Source of the DNA: Bacteroidales bacterium
GTDB lineage: Bacteria > Bacteroidota > Bacteroidia > Bacteroidales > Paludibacteraceae
Direction of reading: 5' to 3'
DNA: 36,984 nt
NCBI GenBank assembly: GCA_900767385.1
Contig: CAAFYY010000037.1
Location: 1 to 36,984, forward strand
Both the position numbers and the translations under genes were made by a program. Numbering within the stretch: the stretch's first letter is position 1; every line of letters starts with the position of its first letter. Shown here one piece after another: positions 1-8,381 of this stretch. The notes under the pieces are model-generated. The model was not told the origin of the DNA, did no database searches, and saw nothing but the letters and a program-made list of their open reading frames with translations.

Positions 1-68
1 ACCACATCTTGGGGATTGGGGTAGCCTACAGTTTCCATACGAATGCCTGTAAAAGGGGCATGTTTCCA

Positions 69-168
69 TACCTGTTTTTTGTTTGAATTGTGCAAGCAAA
101 GGGGCTGCGGATTTAAGGTACCTGTTTTTTGTTTGAATTGTGCAAGCAAAGGGGCTGCGGATTTAAGG
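69..168. repeat. perfect 50-bp tandem duplication
   Basis: Bases 69-118 and 119-168 are identical, each starting TACCTGTTTTTTG and ending GATTTAAGG. The words GTTTCCATAC (31-40 and 62-71) and AAAGGGGC (53-60, then again in each copy) hint that a third, decayed unit lies to the left. Perfect identity of the two full copies suggests a recent duplication. Confidence 0.9.
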
Positions 169-231
169 AAAAACTCTCTTTTTATCGTTGAATTTGTTGC
201 TTTTGGTGATGTTCGGGTGAAGAAAAATCGG

Positions 232-239
232 TAACTTTG
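232..239 (+). promoter_or_regulatory. Bacteroidota -7 element for the UDP-sugar dehydrogenase
   Basis: TAACTTTG matches the TAnnTTTG -7 consensus of Bacteroidota housekeeping promoters. A TTTG lies upstream at 202-205, but the spacing of 26 is longer than the usual 19-21, so the -33 part is weak. Transcription would start near 244, giving a leader of about 85 nt before the ATG at 330. Confidence 0.45.
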
Positions 240-329
240 CAAGGTCGTTTCGTAAATTGTGTAGATTAGGCTTTCGTGTGATTTGCGTAAATCGGCAATG
301 TTCTCATGGTCATTTAATTAAGTGGTAAT

Positions 330-1634
330 ATGACGAATTCGGAAATACTTGAGTCTCGTGTAATCACGGTCATCGGCCTCGGTTATGTGGGTTTGCCTTT
401 GGCAGTGGAATATGGTAAAAAATACAGGGTTGTTGGTTTTGATATCAATAAATACCGTGTGAAAGAGCTAGAAAGTGGCAAAGACAGCACTCTTGAAGCC
501 GATTTGGCTGGAATGAAGGAGGCGACTGAACTTTATGCCAAGACCCAAAAAATCGGTCTCTCGTTCTCCAGCAACACGGAGGATCTTCGTCTCTGCAACA
601 CATTTATCGTTACTGTCCCGACTCCGATCGACGAATTCAATAATCCCGATCTCAAACCGATTCTCGGAGCGTCCAAAATGATTGGCTCGGTGCTGAAGAA
701 AGGTGACCTCGTGATTTACGAATCAACAGTTTATCCTGGATGTACCGAGGAAGATTGTGTGCCCGTGTTGGAACGCGAATCCGGACTCCGATTCAACAAT
801 GATTTCTTCTGCGGCTACTCTCCTGAACGCATCAATCCTGGTGATAAGGAGAATACCCTTCTGAAAATCAAGAAAATCACTTCTGGTTCCACACCAGAGA
901 TTGCCGACCTCGTTGATGCACTCTACAACTCCATTCTGCTCAACGGTACCCATCGTGCTCCAAATATGAAAGTTGCTGAGGCTGCTAAGGCCGTGGAGAA
1001 TGCACAGCGCGACGTCAATATCTCGTTCATGAACGAGTTGGCTTTGATTTGCGACCGAGTTGGCATTGATACCAACGATGTCATTGAGGCAGCCGGAACT
1101 AAATGGAATTTCTTGAAGTACCGTCCAGGTCTTGTTGGTGGCCACTGCATCAGTGTCGATCCTTATTATTTGGCTCACAAGGCGAAGGCGCTCGGCTATA
1201 ACCCAGAGGTGATACTTTCTGGACGTAAGGTCAATAATTATATCGCTGAGTTTATCGCCCACAAGGTTTTGAAACTGATGATTCAGAAAGATAAGAAGAT
1301 TAAAGGTGCCAACATTCTCCTCTTGGGCGTGACTTTCAAAGAGAATTGTCCAGACTGCCGCAATACCAAAGTTGTTGATATCGCGCGAGAGTTGGAAGAG
1401 TTCGGTGCTCAGGTGGATATTCACGACCCATGGGCAAGTCCGGAAGTGGTGAAACATGAATATGGCGTTGACCTCGTAGACTACGATAAGGCAAAGTCGT
1501 ACGATGCTGTCATCCTTTGTGTGGCTCATAAGGAGTTTGTCAACATCGATTTCTCCCACTATAAAGCAAGTGGCGCTGTTGTATTTGACGTCAAGAACTT
1601 TGTAGACCGCAATTTCGTTGATGGTCGTTTGTAA
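330..1634 (+). CDS. UDP-N-acetylhexosamine 6-dehydrogenase (WbpA/TviB/CapL type)
   Basis: Nucleotide-sugar dehydrogenase that oxidises C6 of a UDP-sugar to the uronic acid in two NAD-dependent steps, supplying a precursor for capsule or O-antigen. The 434-residue length is normal for the family. The N-terminal Rossmann motif GLGYVG is at residues 16-21 (G16, G18, G21). The middle domain has YSPERINPG around 163-171. The catalytic cysteine is C273 in GGHCISVDPYYL, and the C-terminal UDP-binding domain begins near residue 325 with LLLGVTFKENCPDCRN. The AGTKWNFLKYRPGLVGG segment before the cysteine resembles enzymes acting on UDP-GlcNAc or UDP-GalNAc rather than UDP-glucose; the exact substrate cannot be read from sequence. 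A terminator-like hairpin follows, and the next gene is a polysaccharide flippase, which fits a surface-glycan role. The family assignment is firm. Confidence 0.93.
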   Translation: MTNSEILESRVITVIGLGYVGLPLAVEYGKKYRVVGFDINKYRVKELESGKDSTLEADLAGMKEATELYAKTQKIGLSFSSNTEDLRLCNTFIVTVPTPIDEFNNPDLKPILGASKMIGSVLKKGDLVIYESTVYPGCTEEDCVPVLERESGLRFNNDFFCGYSPERINPGDKENTLLKIKKITSGSTPEIADLVDALYNSILLNGTHRAPNMKVAEAAKAVENAQRDVNISFMNELALICDRVGIDTNDVIEAAGTKWNFLKYRPGLVGGHCISVDPYYLAHKAKALGYNPEVILSGRKVNNYIAEFIAHKVLKLMIQKDKKIKGANILLLGVTFKENCPDCRNTKVVDIARELEEFGAQVDIHDPWASPEVVKHEYGVDLVDYDKAKSYDAVILCVAHKEFVNIDFSHYKASGAVVFDVKNFVDRNFVDGRL

Positions 1635-1658
1635 GATGTTAGAATAATCAGATAACGC

Positions 1659-1694
1659 TCAGCCACAAGAGGGCATCCTTTTGTGGCTGATTTT
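1659..1694 (+). terminator. hairpin between the dehydrogenase and flippase genes
   Basis: A 10-bp perfect stem (1659-1668 TCAGCCACAA with 1681-1690 TTGTGGCTGA), a 12-nt loop and only four T residues. The short T run suggests a leaky terminator. It ends about 12 bp before the flippase ATG, so the flippase probably depends on read-through. Confidence 0.65.
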
Positions 1695-1706
1695 ATCGGA
1701 TAGGGT

Positions 1707-3155
1707 ATGAGCAATAAGATAGTCAGCAGTTTCTTTTGGAATTTAGTCGAGATTCTCTCCACACAATTGGTGAATCTCGCCTCCATGCTCGTGCTCTCCC
1801 ATCTTCTTCTTCCAGAGCAGTTCGGTTTGGTGGCTACGTGCTCCATCTTTATTGCTGTCTCTCAGGTGTTGATTGACGGTGGCTTCACACAAGCGCTGAT
1901 TCGTAAACAGGATTGTACCGACCGCGATTACAGCACGGTGTTCTGGTTCAATATCTTGTTGAGTGTGGCCATCTATCTGCTCTTGTTCTTTGCTGCGCCG
2001 TTCATCGCCAACTTTTATCACCAGCCAGAACTTCAGCCTATTCTTCGGGTCTTGATGCTGGTTCTTCCTATTGCTGCATTGTCCATCATCCAACGTACGA
2101 TATTGGTTAAGGCCTACCGCTTTCGTGTGCAGACCATTGTCAATTTCATCTCAGTAACGGTTGGTTTCGTAGTTGCATTGGTGATGGTTTTGAGAGGCTA
2201 CGGCGTGTGGGGCATTGTGTGCAAGCAGGTTCTCATTCAGGTGATTGTCACCATTGGCTACTGGATTGTCGGCGCATGGCGTCCAACATTGCAATTCTCT
2301 CGCGATAGTTTCCGTACCCTCTTCGGCTTCGGCTCGAAACTGATGATTGTCAATACCCTTGCGACACTGTTTGCCAATGTGTATAAGCATATCATCGCAA
2401 AGCACTACTCACAGGAAGAGTTGGGCTATTACGACCGTGCCGATGTGCTGACAAGTGTGCTTTCCAACATCTTCTCCACGATGCTTAATAAAGTCGGCTA
2501 CAATGCTCTTTCAGAGAAACAGCATGACAATGACTTGTTTGTTAGTGCGTTGCGACAAATGATGATGCCGTTCTATTATGTGGTCTTTCTGATGTTCGGT
2601 GTCTTGGTGGCGATGTCTCACGATCTGATTCCCGCGTTGCTCGGCGAGGTCTGGCAGCCCGCTTCCTTCTACTTCGCCATGATTTGCATCGCCTATTCTT
2701 CGATTGTGATGCATCTTACCAATCAACTGATATTAAATGTGAAAGGTCGTTCCGATCTCTTTCTTCGTACTGAGGTTATCAAATACTTACTTTTCATCCC
2801 AGTCATCATCATCGGTATACGATGTGGCATCCGTTGGCTCATCGTGGCTTTCGTGGTTCACTATTGGCTTGGATTTTTCATCAATGCACTCTATTCTAAA
2901 AAAATAGTTGGCTACGGCATCCTGTCGCAACTGAAGGATATGATTCGTCCGATGGCTCTGGCTATTGTGGTAGCGCTCCTTACTTTCACAGTCACTTTGT
3001 TCTGCACGACTTCTCATTGGCTTGTCGTCGCCCTTCAGTTAGTGCTGGCTTTGGTTGCTACTGTCGCCCTTTCGCTCATTTTCAAAATTGAGGTGTTCAA
3101 CCAACTGAAGAATACCGTACTTTCTTTCGTTCATAAAGACTCATCAAATGACTGA
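1707..3155 (+). CDS. polysaccharide flippase, MOP/Wzx superfamily
   Basis: Integral membrane protein of 482 residues, nearly all hydrophobic, with about 12-14 predicted membrane helices. It matches the oligosaccharide flippase branch (Wzx/WzxC, Polysacc_synt) of the MOP superfamily, which moves undecaprenyl-linked glycan units across the inner membrane. The N-terminus is typical of the family: a short amphipathic lead, then NLASMLVLSHLLLPEQFG around residues 22-39 and the IRKQDCTDRDYSTVFW loop around 66-81, which resembles the WzxC/TuaB group. The start ATG lies just after a hairpin; no other in-frame start looks better. The upstream UDP-sugar dehydrogenase supports surface-polysaccharide export. 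No glycosyltransferases are in this window, so the full pathway is not visible. The gene overlaps the next by 8 bp. Confidence 0.9.
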   Translation: MSNKIVSSFFWNLVEILSTQLVNLASMLVLSHLLLPEQFGLVATCSIFIAVSQVLIDGGFTQALIRKQDCTDRDYSTVFWFNILLSVAIYLLLFFAAPFIANFYHQPELQPILRVLMLVLPIAALSIIQRTILVKAYRFRVQTIVNFISVTVGFVVALVMVLRGYGVWGIVCKQVLIQVIVTIGYWIVGAWRPTLQFSRDSFRTLFGFGSKLMIVNTLATLFANVYKHIIAKHYSQEELGYYDRADVLTSVLSNIFSTMLNKVGYNALSEKQHDNDLFVSALRQMMMPFYYVVFLMFGVLVAMSHDLIPALLGEVWQPASFYFAMICIAYSSIVMHLTNQLILNVKGRSDLFLRTEVIKYLLFIPVIIIGIRCGIRWLIVAFVVHYWLGFFINALYSKKIVGYGILSQLKDMIRPMALAIVVALLTFTVTLFCTTSHWLVVALQLVLALVATVALSLIFKIEVFNQLKNTVLSFVHKDSSND

Positions 3156-6051
3156 ATGTGATTTTTCCAAACTGAAAATCAAAGGAGAACTCTATACTGA
3201 TTCACTTCATAAGATTGTCTACGCCACCGATGCCTCCGCCTATCGCGAGATGCCGTTGGCGGTTGCCGTTCCTTTGGATGCAGAGGATGTGCGTGCGATT
3301 CTTGCTTTCGCTCGCCAATATCATATCAATGTTATTCCGCGTGCAGCAGGAACGTCGCTTGCAGGACAGGTGGTAGGCAAGGGCCTCGTGGTTGATATCT
3401 CTAAGTATATGAACAAGATATTGGAGGTGAATGAAAAAGAACACTGGGTAAGGGTGCAGCCGGGCGTGGTGCGCGACGAACTGAATATCGCCCTGAAGTC
3501 TTACGGATTGTTCTTTGCTCCTGAGACCTCTACGTCAAACCGTTGCTGTGTTGGAGGTATGGTGGGCAATAACTCTTGTGGCACCCATTCCCTTCGTTAT
3601 GGCAGTACGCGCGAGCATTTGATAAGTGCCAATGTTATCCTTTCTGATGGCTCGGAAACAGTGTTTGAGGCTTTGAAGCCAGATAAGGTGAAGGCGAAAT
3701 GTGGGCAACAGAATCTTGAAGGAGACATCTACCGATATATCACGACACTTTTAGGTGACGAACAGACTCGTAAACTGTTGGCCGACAATTATCCAACGCC
3801 AGAACTGACCCGTCGAAACAATGGTTACGCGCTGGATCTCCTGATGCATAACAGCTATTTTGATGCGACGAATCCGAATGATTTCAATCTCTGTAAGTTG
3901 CTTGCTGGCAGCGAAGGCACGCTTGCTTTCGTTACCGAAATGAAGCTCAATGTGGAGCCGTTGCCACCCAACGAGAAGGCGTTGGTCTGCATTCATTGCA
4001 ATACGTTGGAAGAAGCTTTCGTGGGCAATCTCAAGGTGTTGGAGCATCATCCGGTGGCTGTTGAACTGATGGATGACAAAATTCTGGAACTGAGTGAGCA
4101 GAGTCCCGCCCAGCGTGTCAACCGTTTCTTTGTTGAAGGGCAGCCTAAGGCGATCCTGATTGCTGAGATCAATGAGGATACTGCCGAGGAACGTGATGCC
4201 AAAGCAGATGCCATTGAGCGCCATCTTCGTGCTGAAGGCATCGGCTATGCCTATCCAAGAGTCTATGGCGCAGACATTACTAAGGTGTGGTCTTTGCGTA
4301 AGGCTGGTTTAGGTATCCTCGGCAACATGCGTGGCGATGCCAAACCGACTCCGGTCATTGAGGATACGGCCGTGGCTCCGAAGTTTCTGCCTGACTATAT
4401 GGCAGATTTCCAAAAGATGCTGGAAGATCTGAAACTGAGTTGCGTCTATTATGCTCATATCGGAACTGGCGAACTCCATCTTCGTCCTGTTATCAATATG
4501 AAGAGTGAGGAGGGTGTGTGTGCCTTCCGTGCCGTTGCCGAACGCACGGCTCAGTTGGTAAAGAAATATCGTGGCTCTTTGAGCGGCGAACACGGCGATG
4601 GTCGCCTGCGTGGCGAGTTTATTCCGCTGATGCTCGGAGAACAGGTATATAATATATTGTGTGACCTAAAACGCTGTTTTGACCCTGATAATCTCTTCAA
4701 TCAGGGTAAGATTGTGAATACGCCACCGATGGACAGCATGCTCCGTTATCGTGAAACCAAACGTTTGGCTGATGTTCCAACCTACTTTGATTTCTCCGAC
4801 AGAGATGGTTGGATGCGTGCCGTAGAACTCTGTACCGGTGCTGGCGATTGCCGTAAGTCTCAGCTCTTTGGCGATGTTATGTGTCCGGTCTTTCGTGCAA
4901 AGCATGACGAATTGCAAAGCACAAGGGCCAGGGCAAACGTGATGCGCGAACTGTTGATTACAGAGATGGAAACAGACTTTAATCACCCGGAAATCTTAGA
5001 GGTCTTGTCCGAATGCCTCTCTTGTAAGGCTTGTCGACGTGAGTGCCCATCGGGTGTCAATGTCACAAAGTTGAAAGCAGAGTATCTTCAGCATCACTTT
5101 GACAAGAATGGCACTCCACTCTCTACGCGACTGATTGCCTCCCTTCCAGATATCCAGCGTCTTGGTAGTGTTTTCCCCAGAGCATATAACTTTGCTGTAA
5201 GCAATCGACTAACCTCGTCGTTGATTCGTCGTTGCACACATTTTACGGATAAACGTCAACTGCCGAAACTCGCTAAGCAAACACTGAAATCGTGGCTTGC
5301 ACATCAACCAGTGCATAAAGGAAAGGTGGTCTATCTTTTTGCTGACGAGTTTACCAATTTCATGGATGTGGAAGTTGCTCAGGCATTTGTAAAACTGATG
5401 TGGGCTTTGGGCTATGAGGTGCGGATACCGAAACACCTTGAAAGTGGTAGGACTGCGCTATCCAAAGGGATGTTGAAGAAAGCGCAAAGAATCGCATCGA
5501 AGAATGTTGCTTTGCTTCACGGAATTATTAGTGAGGAAACGCCTTTGGTCGGTTTGGAACCATCAACGATTCTCTCGTTTCGCGATGAGTATCCTCAACT
5601 GTTGCGAGATGATGAGCAGCGACAAGCCAAGAATTTGGCGAAGAATGTGTTCTTATATGATGAGTTTTTGTGCCAATTGATTGATCGTGGCGAATTGACC
5701 GCAGATTGCTTTACTGCAGACCACTGCGAAATTCTTCTTCATGGTCATTGTCATCAAAAATCATTGGCCTCCGTAGAACCTTCGCGAAGGATGCTTTCGT
5801 TGCCTGAAAATTATAAAGTAAAAGTCGTTCCGTCAGGTTGTTGCGGTATGGCAGGCGCTTATGGCTATGAGGCTCGTCATTATGAGACGTCGATGGCCAT
5901 TGGAGAACAAACGATTTTCCCTACTGTACGTCAGTCTTCAGCTGAAACAATCATCAGTGCTCCTGGCACCAGTTGTCGCGAACAAATCTACGACGGCACG
6001 GGACGCCGGGCATTGCATCCAATAGAAATCTTATATAATGCATTGAAATAA
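3148..6051 (+). CDS. FAD-linked oxidase with 4Fe-4S and CCG domains (YdiJ/D-2-hydroxyacid dehydrogenase type)
   Basis: A 967-residue fused flavin/iron-sulfur oxidoreductase, close in size and order to E. coli YdiJ. The N-terminal FAD-binding PCMH domain covers about residues 35-265, with PRAAGTSLAGQ at 64-74 and GGMVGNNSCG at 136-145. A GlcD-type C-terminal FAD domain follows, with GTGELHLRP and SGEHGDGR motifs. Next come an unusual Cys cluster (CTGAGDC then MCP) and a classic C623xxC626xxC629xxxC633P 4Fe-4S motif. The C-terminal half carries a CCG domain with HGHCHQKS and PSGCCGMAG (C898-C899). Relatives oxidise D-lactate, D-2-hydroxyglutarate or glycolate and pass electrons to the quinone pool; the substrate here is not determined. 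It lacks a signal peptide and membrane segments. Its ATG lies inside the end of the flippase gene (overlap ATGACTGA), suggesting translational coupling although the functions are not obviously related. Confidence 0.92.
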   Translation: MTECDFSKLKIKGELYTDSLHKIVYATDASAYREMPLAVAVPLDAEDVRAILAFARQYHINVIPRAAGTSLAGQVVGKGLVVDISKYMNKILEVNEKEHWVRVQPGVVRDELNIALKSYGLFFAPETSTSNRCCVGGMVGNNSCGTHSLRYGSTREHLISANVILSDGSETVFEALKPDKVKAKCGQQNLEGDIYRYITTLLGDEQTRKLLADNYPTPELTRRNNGYALDLLMHNSYFDATNPNDFNLCKLLAGSEGTLAFVTEMKLNVEPLPPNEKALVCIHCNTLEEAFVGNLKVLEHHPVAVELMDDKILELSEQSPAQRVNRFFVEGQPKAILIAEINEDTAEERDAKADAIERHLRAEGIGYAYPRVYGADITKVWSLRKAGLGILGNMRGDAKPTPVIEDTAVAPKFLPDYMADFQKMLEDLKLSCVYYAHIGTGELHLRPVINMKSEEGVCAFRAVAERTAQLVKKYRGSLSGEHGDGRLRGEFIPLMLGEQVYNILCDLKRCFDPDNLFNQGKIVNTPPMDSMLRYRETKRLADVPTYFDFSDRDGWMRAVELCTGAGDCRKSQLFGDVMCPVFRAKHDELQSTRARANVMRELLITEMETDFNHPEILEVLSECLSCKACRRECPSGVNVTKLKAEYLQHHFDKNGTPLSTRLIASLPDIQRLGSVFPRAYNFAVSNRLTSSLIRRCTHFTDKRQLPKLAKQTLKSWLAHQPVHKGKVVYLFADEFTNFMDVEVAQAFVKLMWALGYEVRIPKHLESGRTALSKGMLKKAQRIASKNVALLHGIISEETPLVGLEPSTILSFRDEYPQLLRDDEQRQAKNLAKNVFLYDEFLCQLIDRGELTADCFTADHCEILLHGHCHQKSLASVEPSRRMLSLPENYKVKVVPSGCCGMAGAYGYEARHYETSMAIGEQTIFPTVRQSSAETIISAPGTSCREQIYDGTGRRALHPIEILYNALK

Positions 6052-6065
6052 CCTGTGATATATAT

Positions 6066-6097
6066 AAAAAAGCAGAACCGTAGAGTTCTGCTTTTTT
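6066..6097. terminator. bidirectional intrinsic terminator between convergent blocks
   Basis: A 13-bp perfect stem (6066-6078 with 6085-6097) closes a 6-nt loop. Its arms begin with A6 and end with T-rich sequence, so it can stop transcription from the oxidase gene on the plus strand and from the ferredoxin gene on the minus strand. It sits in the 58-bp gap between their stop codons. Confidence 0.9.
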
Positions 6098-6109
6098 TAT
6101 GTCTGAGCG

Positions 6110-6307
6110 TCAGTCTTCGTCTCTGGTTTGACCGACAGCGCCGTTTGGGCAGGCTCGCTCGCAGATGCCACATCGTATGCAAGCGTCTTGGTCTATCGTA
6201 GGCACTTCTCCTGGCAATTGATGAAAAGCCTGAACCGGACAAATGCCTACAATCTTGCAATTGTGTTTGCCGCATTTTTCGGCAATGATGAATCGCTTCG
6301 GTGCCAT
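6110..6307 (-). CDS. small 4Fe-4S ferredoxin-like protein
   Basis: A 65-residue protein with a C-terminal 4Fe-4S motif CIRCGICERACP (CxxCxxCxxxCP) and an N-terminal half holding two or three further cysteines, KCGKHNCKIVGICP. The second set resembles a degenerate second cluster site (C..C..CP), so it could bind one or two 4Fe-4S clusters. It is presumably a soluble cytoplasmic electron carrier or redox subunit; the partner is unknown. It is the last gene of the minus-strand run, with its ATG only 3 bp after the lptB stop codon and a strong terminator after it, so it is very probably cotranscribed with lptB. Placement after an LPS-transport ATPase offers no functional clue. Confidence 0.85.
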   Translation of the reverse strand: MAPKRFIIAEKCGKHNCKIVGICPVQAFHQLPGEVPTIDQDACIRCGICERACPNGAVGQTRDED

Positions 6308-6310
6308 GCG

Positions 6311-7069
6311 TTAAATCTCCACTTTTGTTTTTCGTTTCAATTTGAAGTCACGGCCGAGGTAGCGCTGTTTGACAACGGGATCTTGCGCCAACACCTCTGG
6401 TGTGCCGTGGAAGAGGATCTTACCTTCAAACAACATATAGGCACGGTCAGTGATAGCCAATGTCTCATCGACGTTGTGGTCGGTAATAAGGATACCGATA
6501 TTCCTGTCTTTCAGGTGGAAAACAATATCTTGAATATCTTGTACGGCAATAGGGTCGACGCCGGCGAATGGCTCGTCGAGCATAATGAAGTTAGGTTCTA
6601 TGGCCAAGCATCGCGCAATTTCTGTACGTCGTCGTTCGCCACCAGAGAGACGGTCGCCGATGTTTTTGCGGACGTGGTCAAGGCGGAACTCGCTGATTAG
6701 ACTTTCCAATTTTTCTTGTTGCTTCTCCTTGGAAAAATTGGTCAGTTCCAGAACCGCGCGTATATTGTCTTCCACCGACATCTTACGGAATACAGAGGCC
6801 TCCTGGGCCAAGTAACCAATGCCGGCACGTGCCCTTTGGTAAACTGGGTATTTGGTGATTTCCTTGTCGTTAAGGAAAATCTTGCCCGAGTTTGGTGTTA
6901 CCAAACCTGTTGTCATATAGAATGTTGTAGTCTTGCCGGCACCATTTGGACCCAGCAAACCGACAATTTCTCCTTGATGAACCTCAATGGAGACATCGTT
7001 GACTACCGTACGTTTACCATAGATTTTGAAGAGATGCTCTGTGCGGAGCACCATACCTTGTTGTTCCAT
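6311..7069 (-). CDS. lptB: LPS export ABC transporter ATP-binding protein LptB
   Basis: Cytoplasmic ATPase of the LptB2FG complex, which extracts lipopolysaccharide from the inner membrane and pushes it through the Lpt bridge. The protein has 252 residues (family about 240). Walker A GPNGAGKT is at 40-47, the Q-loop around YLAQEASVF (87-95), the signature LSGGERRR at 141-148, Walker B FIMLDEP at 161-167 (E166 catalytic) and the switch histidine in ITDHNVDET. The LAQEASVFRKM Q-loop and GERRRTEIARCLA signature are diagnostic of LptB rather than amino-acid transporters. It lies 6 bp downstream of the nucleoside transporter gene and 3 bp upstream of the ferredoxin gene on the minus strand. The partner genes lptF, lptG and lptC are not in this window, which is usual. 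Confidence 0.95.
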   Translation of the reverse strand: MEQQGMVLRTEHLFKIYGKRTVVNDVSIEVHQGEIVGLLGPNGAGKTTTFYMTTGLVTPNSGKIFLNDKEITKYPVYQRARAGIGYLAQEASVFRKMSVEDNIRAVLELTNFSKEKQQEKLESLISEFRLDHVRKNIGDRLSGGERRRTEIARCLAIEPNFIMLDEPFAGVDPIAVQDIQDIVFHLKDRNIGILITDHNVDETLAITDRAYMLFEGKILFHGTPEVLAQDPVVKQRYLGRDFKLKRKTKVEI

Positions 7070-7075
7070 TTGATT

Positions 7076-8368
7076 CTATGCTTGTTTGTTTTCCTTGAAT
7101 AACAATGCGAAGAACACGAAAACGATGAATGAGAATGCAGAGAAGATATACCAGCATGCTGACCAGTTGCCTACGAGGAAGCCGTTTTCGTTCCATTGGC
7201 AGAAGTGGTTGATGACCGCACCTGCCGACAATGTTCCAACAGTTGCGCCGATGCCGTTGGTCATCATCATAAAAAGACCCTGCGCTGAGGCTTTGATATT
7301 TGAATCACATTGTTGGTCGACAAAGAGTCCGCCGGAGACATTGAAGAAATCGAAGGCAACACCATAGACGATGCAAGAGAGGATAAAGAAGAGGACGCCT
7401 GGAAAATCTGGTGAACCCAATCCGAAGAACCCGAATCGGAGCACCCAAGCACACATCGCTATCATCATTACGACCTTGATACCGAAACGTTTGAGGAAGA
7501 ATGGGATAAGGAGGATACAGAGCGCCTCCGCAATCTGCGACAGAGAGACGAGCATAGTGGCGTTGTTGGCACAGAAGGAGTCTGGGAATGCCTCTTTGAA
7601 ACTGGTGAGGAATGGTGTTGCAAAGCTGTTGGTTACTTGCAATGACATGCCAAGCAGAGCCGAGAAGATGAAGAAGATACACATCTGACGGCTTTTGAAC
7701 AGTTTGAAGGCATCAAAGCCGAAGGTCTCTGCCAACGATTTTGATTCCTTGGCTACAATCTTACATTGCGGCAAGGTGAAGCAGTAAAGGAAAAGGATGA
7801 TGCTCAACAGACCAGATACAAGGAACTGGAAGTGTGTGTATTGGAATTTGAAGTCGTTGGCTCCGAATGTCATGGTGAAATGACCATCGTTGAAGGCAGC
7901 GCAGTTGACAAACCACATGGTGGCAATGAAACCGATGGTGCCGAATACACGTATAGGTGGGAAATCTTTGACGGTGTCCAAACCGCTGTCTTTCAGAATT
8001 GTGAAGGCTGTAGTGTTGGACAGCGCCAGAGTTGGCATGTAGAAAGCCACACTCAGCGTATAGATAGTCAGGAAAAGTGCCTTGTTGGGAACAGCCTGGG
8101 TTGATGCGATATAGAACAGACCAATCATAAATACGCCGGCCAGCAGATGGCAGAGACCCAACAAGCGTTGAGGCTGTATGTATTTGTCACCAATGATACC
8201 TATCAGAGTCGGCATGAAGATGGAAACGATGCCCTGGATGGCGTAGAACCAAGAGATTTCTGCACCCATTCCGACTCTTCCGAGAAAATTGCCCATACAG
8301 GTGAGGTAGGCTCCCCACACGGCAAATTCCAGGAAATTCATTACTATAAGTTTGAGTTTGGTGTTCAT
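7076..8368 (-). CDS. nucleoside:H+ symporter family MFS permease (NupG/XapB type)
   Basis: A 430-residue, 12-helix membrane transporter of the nucleoside:proton symporter branch of the major facilitator superfamily (E. coli NupG is 418). The start MNTKLKLIVMNFLEFAVWGA and the GRVGMGAEISWFYAIQGIVS loop are family-like, as are the DKYIQPQRLLGLCHLL loop and the late motif FDFFNVSGGLFVDQQ. It likely imports purine or pyrimidine nucleosides across the inner membrane. It lies 13 bp after the bifunctional nuclease gene and 6 bp before lptB, so it is part of the minus-strand operon. A salvage role would complement the de novo purine genes purB and guaB at the far end of the window, but the two are not linked. 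Confidence 0.88.
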   Translation of the reverse strand: MNTKLKLIVMNFLEFAVWGAYLTCMGNFLGRVGMGAEISWFYAIQGIVSIFMPTLIGIIGDKYIQPQRLLGLCHLLAGVFMIGLFYIASTQAVPNKALFLTIYTLSVAFYMPTLALSNTTAFTILKDSGLDTVKDFPPIRVFGTIGFIATMWFVNCAAFNDGHFTMTFGANDFKFQYTHFQFLVSGLLSIILFLYCFTLPQCKIVAKESKSLAETFGFDAFKLFKSRQMCIFFIFSALLGMSLQVTNSFATPFLTSFKEAFPDSFCANNATMLVSLSQIAEALCILLIPFFLKRFGIKVVMMIAMCAWVLRFGFFGLGSPDFPGVLFFILSCIVYGVAFDFFNVSGGLFVDQQCDSNIKASAQGLFMMMTNGIGATVGTLSAGAVINHFCQWNENGFLVGNWSACWYIFSAFSFIVFVFFALLFKENKQA

Positions 8369-8381
8369 AGTAGTGTTTTTT

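Larger units (their letters stand above)
1..329. other. gene-free left edge with a short repeat and a promoter
   Basis: No convincing gene lies in this stretch. It holds a perfect 50-bp tandem duplication (69-168), an earlier decayed partial match to the same unit (about 41-71) and a Bacteroidota -7 element (232-239) facing the downstream sugar dehydrogenase. The short open frame across the repeat (43-234) reads the two copies in different frames because 50 is not a multiple of three, so it is not a plausible protein. Whatever gene lies upstream is outside the window. Confidence 0.6.

Noticed and set aside
43..234. 63-residue open frame over the left-edge duplication
   Set aside because: The 50-bp unit is not a multiple of three, so each copy is read in a different frame. 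No start signal or motif supports it.
723..1559. Long open frame antisense to the UDP-sugar dehydrogenase gene
   Set aside because: It is a shadow of a firmly identified gene; it has no recognisable motif or start signal.
6128..6700. 190-residue open frame antisense to the ferredoxin and lptB genes
   Set aside because: Both genes on the minus strand have diagnostic motifs; the plus frame shows none.
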